From positions 1 to 7,664 of the forward strand of contig CACXDV010000232.1 of assembly GCA_902766585.1 (NCBI GenBank): a stretch of 7,664 bases of DNA. Direction: 5' to 3'. The notes below the pieces were generated by a model, which saw only the letters and a program-made list of their open reading frames with translations, ran no database searches and had not been told where the DNA came from. Below are positions 6,552 to 7,664 of the stretch, one piece after another (the stretch's first letter is position 1; the number at the start of each line of letters is the position of its first letter). This DNA comes from an uncultured Ruminococcus sp. (GTDB lineage Bacteria; Bacillota; Clostridia; Oscillospirales; Acutalibacteraceae). Both the position numbers and the translations under genes were made by a program.

Positions 6552-6662
6552 CATATATAGCAATAAATAATTATATATTTTTGAGAAAGCAAAAATCATC
6601 AGAGATTTTCAGATGGCTGCATCCATCCTTATGCGTATTCCGCGTCTGCAATTTCTCTATCC
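6552..6662. other. Non-coding spacer with nothing recognised
   Basis: Between the glycosyltransferase promoter and the alkylation-repair terminator lie about 110 bases: an A/T-rich half (6552-6600), then a more mixed half (6600-6660). The only structure seen is a small GATGG/CCATC inverted repeat (6612-6627, 6-base loop). No open frame with a ribosome binding site and no RNA gene was recognised. The whole gap between coding genes (6473-6754) is explained by one promoter and one terminator apart from this stretch. Confidence 0.5.
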
Positions 6663-6663
6663 G

Positions 6664-6695
6664 AAAAAGAAAAATGCCCCGCGCAAAGCAGGGCA
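6664..6695 (-). terminator. Rho-independent terminator of the alkylation repair gene
   Basis: Read on the minus strand, TGCCC (695-691 of the 6600s) pairs with GGGCA (6675-6679), extended by a short GC step past one mismatch, and is followed by TTTTTCTTTTT (complement of 6664-6674). It lies about 60 bases after the stop at 6755, in the right orientation to end that transcript before the glycosyltransferase promoter. Confidence 0.8.
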
Positions 6696-6754
6696 AAACG
6701 ATATAGTCATCAGAATGGCAATTACAATTATGCGGTCATTGAGGTGAATAAGAT

Positions 6755-7426
6755 TCATCTAAGGCTTTTAAGATATTCCTTATGCTCATCAGTTACCCTG
6801 CAGCTTTCTACTGCTTTTTGAATAGCCTTTTTATGTACCCATTCATCGAGCCTGCGGTTTTCAATATAGCTTATGCTTTCATCATATCTTTTCGCAAGAG
6901 CCGTTGCAAAATACCATGCGATCATCATTTTAAGGTAGTAGTCCTCCCCTTTTTTGCAGGATACAAGCTCCAGATATTCCTCCTTGAAATCCTCTCCGAG
7001 AAATTCGTTCATAAGCATACGGATACCAAATCTTGCTGTGTAAATATGCTGTGACGATATCCATTTTTTTATATAAGGCAAAAGCTTCTGATGATTCTTT
7101 TTAAATACTGCCGGTGTTGCCTGATCCGATACAGGCCAACAGTCGATATAAGGAAGAAATATTTCCACTGCTTTAACGCACTCATCAAAATCCTTGATCT
7201 GAGCCAGAACAAAAAAATGGATCAGATTTTCTTCGTAATATTTATGAGGCAGATCATTTAAAAACTCATCTCTTTGATCGCTTATAAAGACCTCTTTTGC
7301 GATTTTTCTGATCTGCGGAGTTCTTACACCCACAATACTCTCAGGCGGTATATTTGGAACAAGCTTTGCCTGAAATTTTTTATATTCACTGTCTTTTTCT
7401 TCATTAAGTCTGTCAAATAGAGTCAT
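6755..7426 (-). CDS. AlkD-like DNA alkylation repair protein (HEAT-repeat glycosylase family)
   Basis: This 223-residue protein belongs to the DNA alkylation repair enzyme family related to AlkD of Bacillus cereus, at the usual length. It is predicted to be all-helical, built of HEAT-like repeats that wrap DNA, and would remove positively charged alkylated bases such as 3-methyladenine or 7-methylguanine. By eye the AlkD functional residues align: W97 and D101 in the W-x3-D of DCWPVSD (AlkD W109/D113), R132 in TARFGI (R148), and W171 in IAWYF (W187). The R-to-W spacing of 39 equals that of AlkD. The conserved GVRTPQIRKIAKE segment is at residues 33-45. The start ATG 7426 has AGAGGT (7435-7440) 8 bases upstream. 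The gene is monocistronic, with its own promoter and terminator. Activity on a given lesion is inferred from the family; many members in this subgroup are untested. Confidence 0.92.
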   Translation of the reverse strand: MTLFDRLNEEKDSEYKKFQAKLVPNIPPESIVGVRTPQIRKIAKEVFISDQRDEFLNDLPHKYYEENLIHFFVLAQIKDFDECVKAVEIFLPYIDCWPVSDQATPAVFKKNHQKLLPYIKKWISSQHIYTARFGIRMLMNEFLGEDFKEEYLELVSCKKGEDYYLKMMIAWYFATALAKRYDESISYIENRRLDEWVHKKAIQKAVESCRVTDEHKEYLKSLR

Positions 7427-7440
7427 TTCATCTTACCTCT

Positions 7441-7456
7441 GTAAATTCAGATTTAC
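7441..7456. repeat. Short inverted repeat in the leader of the alkylation repair gene
   Basis: GTAAAT and ATTTAC are perfect 6-bp arms around TCAG, between the -10 box and the ribosome binding site of the gene starting at 7426. The place would suit an operator, but it is A/T-rich and short, so chance is a real alternative. Confidence 0.3.
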
Positions 7457-7460
7457 ATTA

Positions 7461-7469
7461 ATTATACCA
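7461..7469 (-). promoter_or_regulatory. Extended -10 promoter of the alkylation repair gene
   Basis: On the minus strand TGGTATAAT is a perfect extended -10 element (TGnTATAAT) 34 bases upstream of the start codon. No good -35 box was found 16-18 bases farther upstream, which fits this promoter class. Confidence 0.65.
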
Positions 7470-7598
7470 CAGCCACGCTGCTGCCGTTTTTTCATAAATT
7501 CAGAAATAAATAAGCCCCGCAAACAGCATGGCTGCCTGAGAAAGTCATTAGCAGTAAATGGAAGCATGATCACTCTAATGCTGTCAGAATAATATATT

Positions 7599-7664
7599 TC
7601 ATGGTGCTGCTCCGCTCAGGATAGCCTCACCGTCTACAAGCTCCCAATCCGGATCAGGCTTTTC
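7599..7664 (-). CDS. Unidentified protein, C-terminal end only (partial)
   Basis: The minus strand is open from the right window edge to a TGA at 7599-7601, giving 21 residues that end DPDWELVDGEAILSGAAP. The other two minus-strand frames are stopped within this stretch. The composition (acidic, Trp, Gly-rich end) looks like a natural protein C-terminus, but 21 residues are too few to name a family. The 172 bases between this stop and the start at 7426 hold the promoter of the alkylation repair gene and no clear terminator. Confidence 0.5.
   Translation of the reverse strand, partial: EKPDPDWELVDGEAILSGAAP

Noticed and set aside
6755..7426. Plus-strand open frame at 6782-7054 as a gene
   Set aside because: It is the complement of the conserved alkylation repair gene and has no ribosome binding site.
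7515..7598. Terminator for the partial gene at the right edge
   Set aside because: Only short arms (CAGC/GCTG around 7524-7534; CATTAG/CTAATG with a 23-base loop) without a good T-run on the minus strand were found.
1..7664. Defence system, mobile element, CRISPR array, riboswitch or RNA gene
   Set aside because: No repeat-spacer pattern, transposase, integrase, tRNA-like fold, conserved riboswitch core or defence-type domain was recognised on either strand.

Overview
The window looks like ordinary chromosome from a low-to-moderate GC Gram-positive of the class Clostridia, with Ruminococcus/Oscillospiraceae relatives as the best guess. This rests on strong AGGAGG-type ribosome binding sites, A/T-rich intergenic DNA with TATAAT promoters, Rho-independent terminators, and protein families typical of gut Firmicutes. 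The genus is inference. No mobile element, CRISPR array, tRNA or rRNA was seen.

Layout, left to right. (1) Minus strand, 1-638: the N-terminal part of an HI0933/BaiN-type FAD flavoprotein that runs off the left edge. (2) Positions 639-801 form a divergent promoter region. (3) Plus strand, 802-3465: a tight three-gene operon made of an unrecognised 109-residue acidic protein, an ArsC/Spx-like thioredoxin-fold protein, and a YgiQ-family radical SAM protein whose start overlaps the ArsC-like stop. (4) Plus strand, 3598-5138: an NfeD-family membrane protein followed by a QmcA-like SPFH (stomatin/slipin) protein. This is a well-known operon pair, here with a palindrome in front of each gene. (5) Positions 5157-5209: a strong terminator hairpin between convergent genes. 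(6) Minus strand, 5219-6472: an MGDG-synthase/MurG-like glycolipid glycosyltransferase with a Lys/Pro-rich insertion. (7) Minus strand, 6755-7426: an AlkD-like DNA alkylation repair protein with its own extended -10 promoter and terminator. (8) Minus strand, 7599-7664: the last codons of an unidentified gene cut by the right edge.

Functionally there are two coherent units. The NfeD/SPFH pair builds membrane-associated scaffolds, and the neighbouring convergent glycosyltransferase makes membrane glycolipid, so both act at the membrane, although they are transcribed separately. The three-gene operon joins a CxxC thioredoxin-fold protein to an iron-sulfur radical SAM enzyme, divergent from a flavoprotein, which hints loosely at redox chemistry. 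I found no convincing new multi-gene system. The items most worth following up are the two palindromes of the nfeD/SPFH operon, the second cysteine cluster of YgiQ, the unknown first gene of the ygiQ operon, and the basic insertion in the glycosyltransferase.
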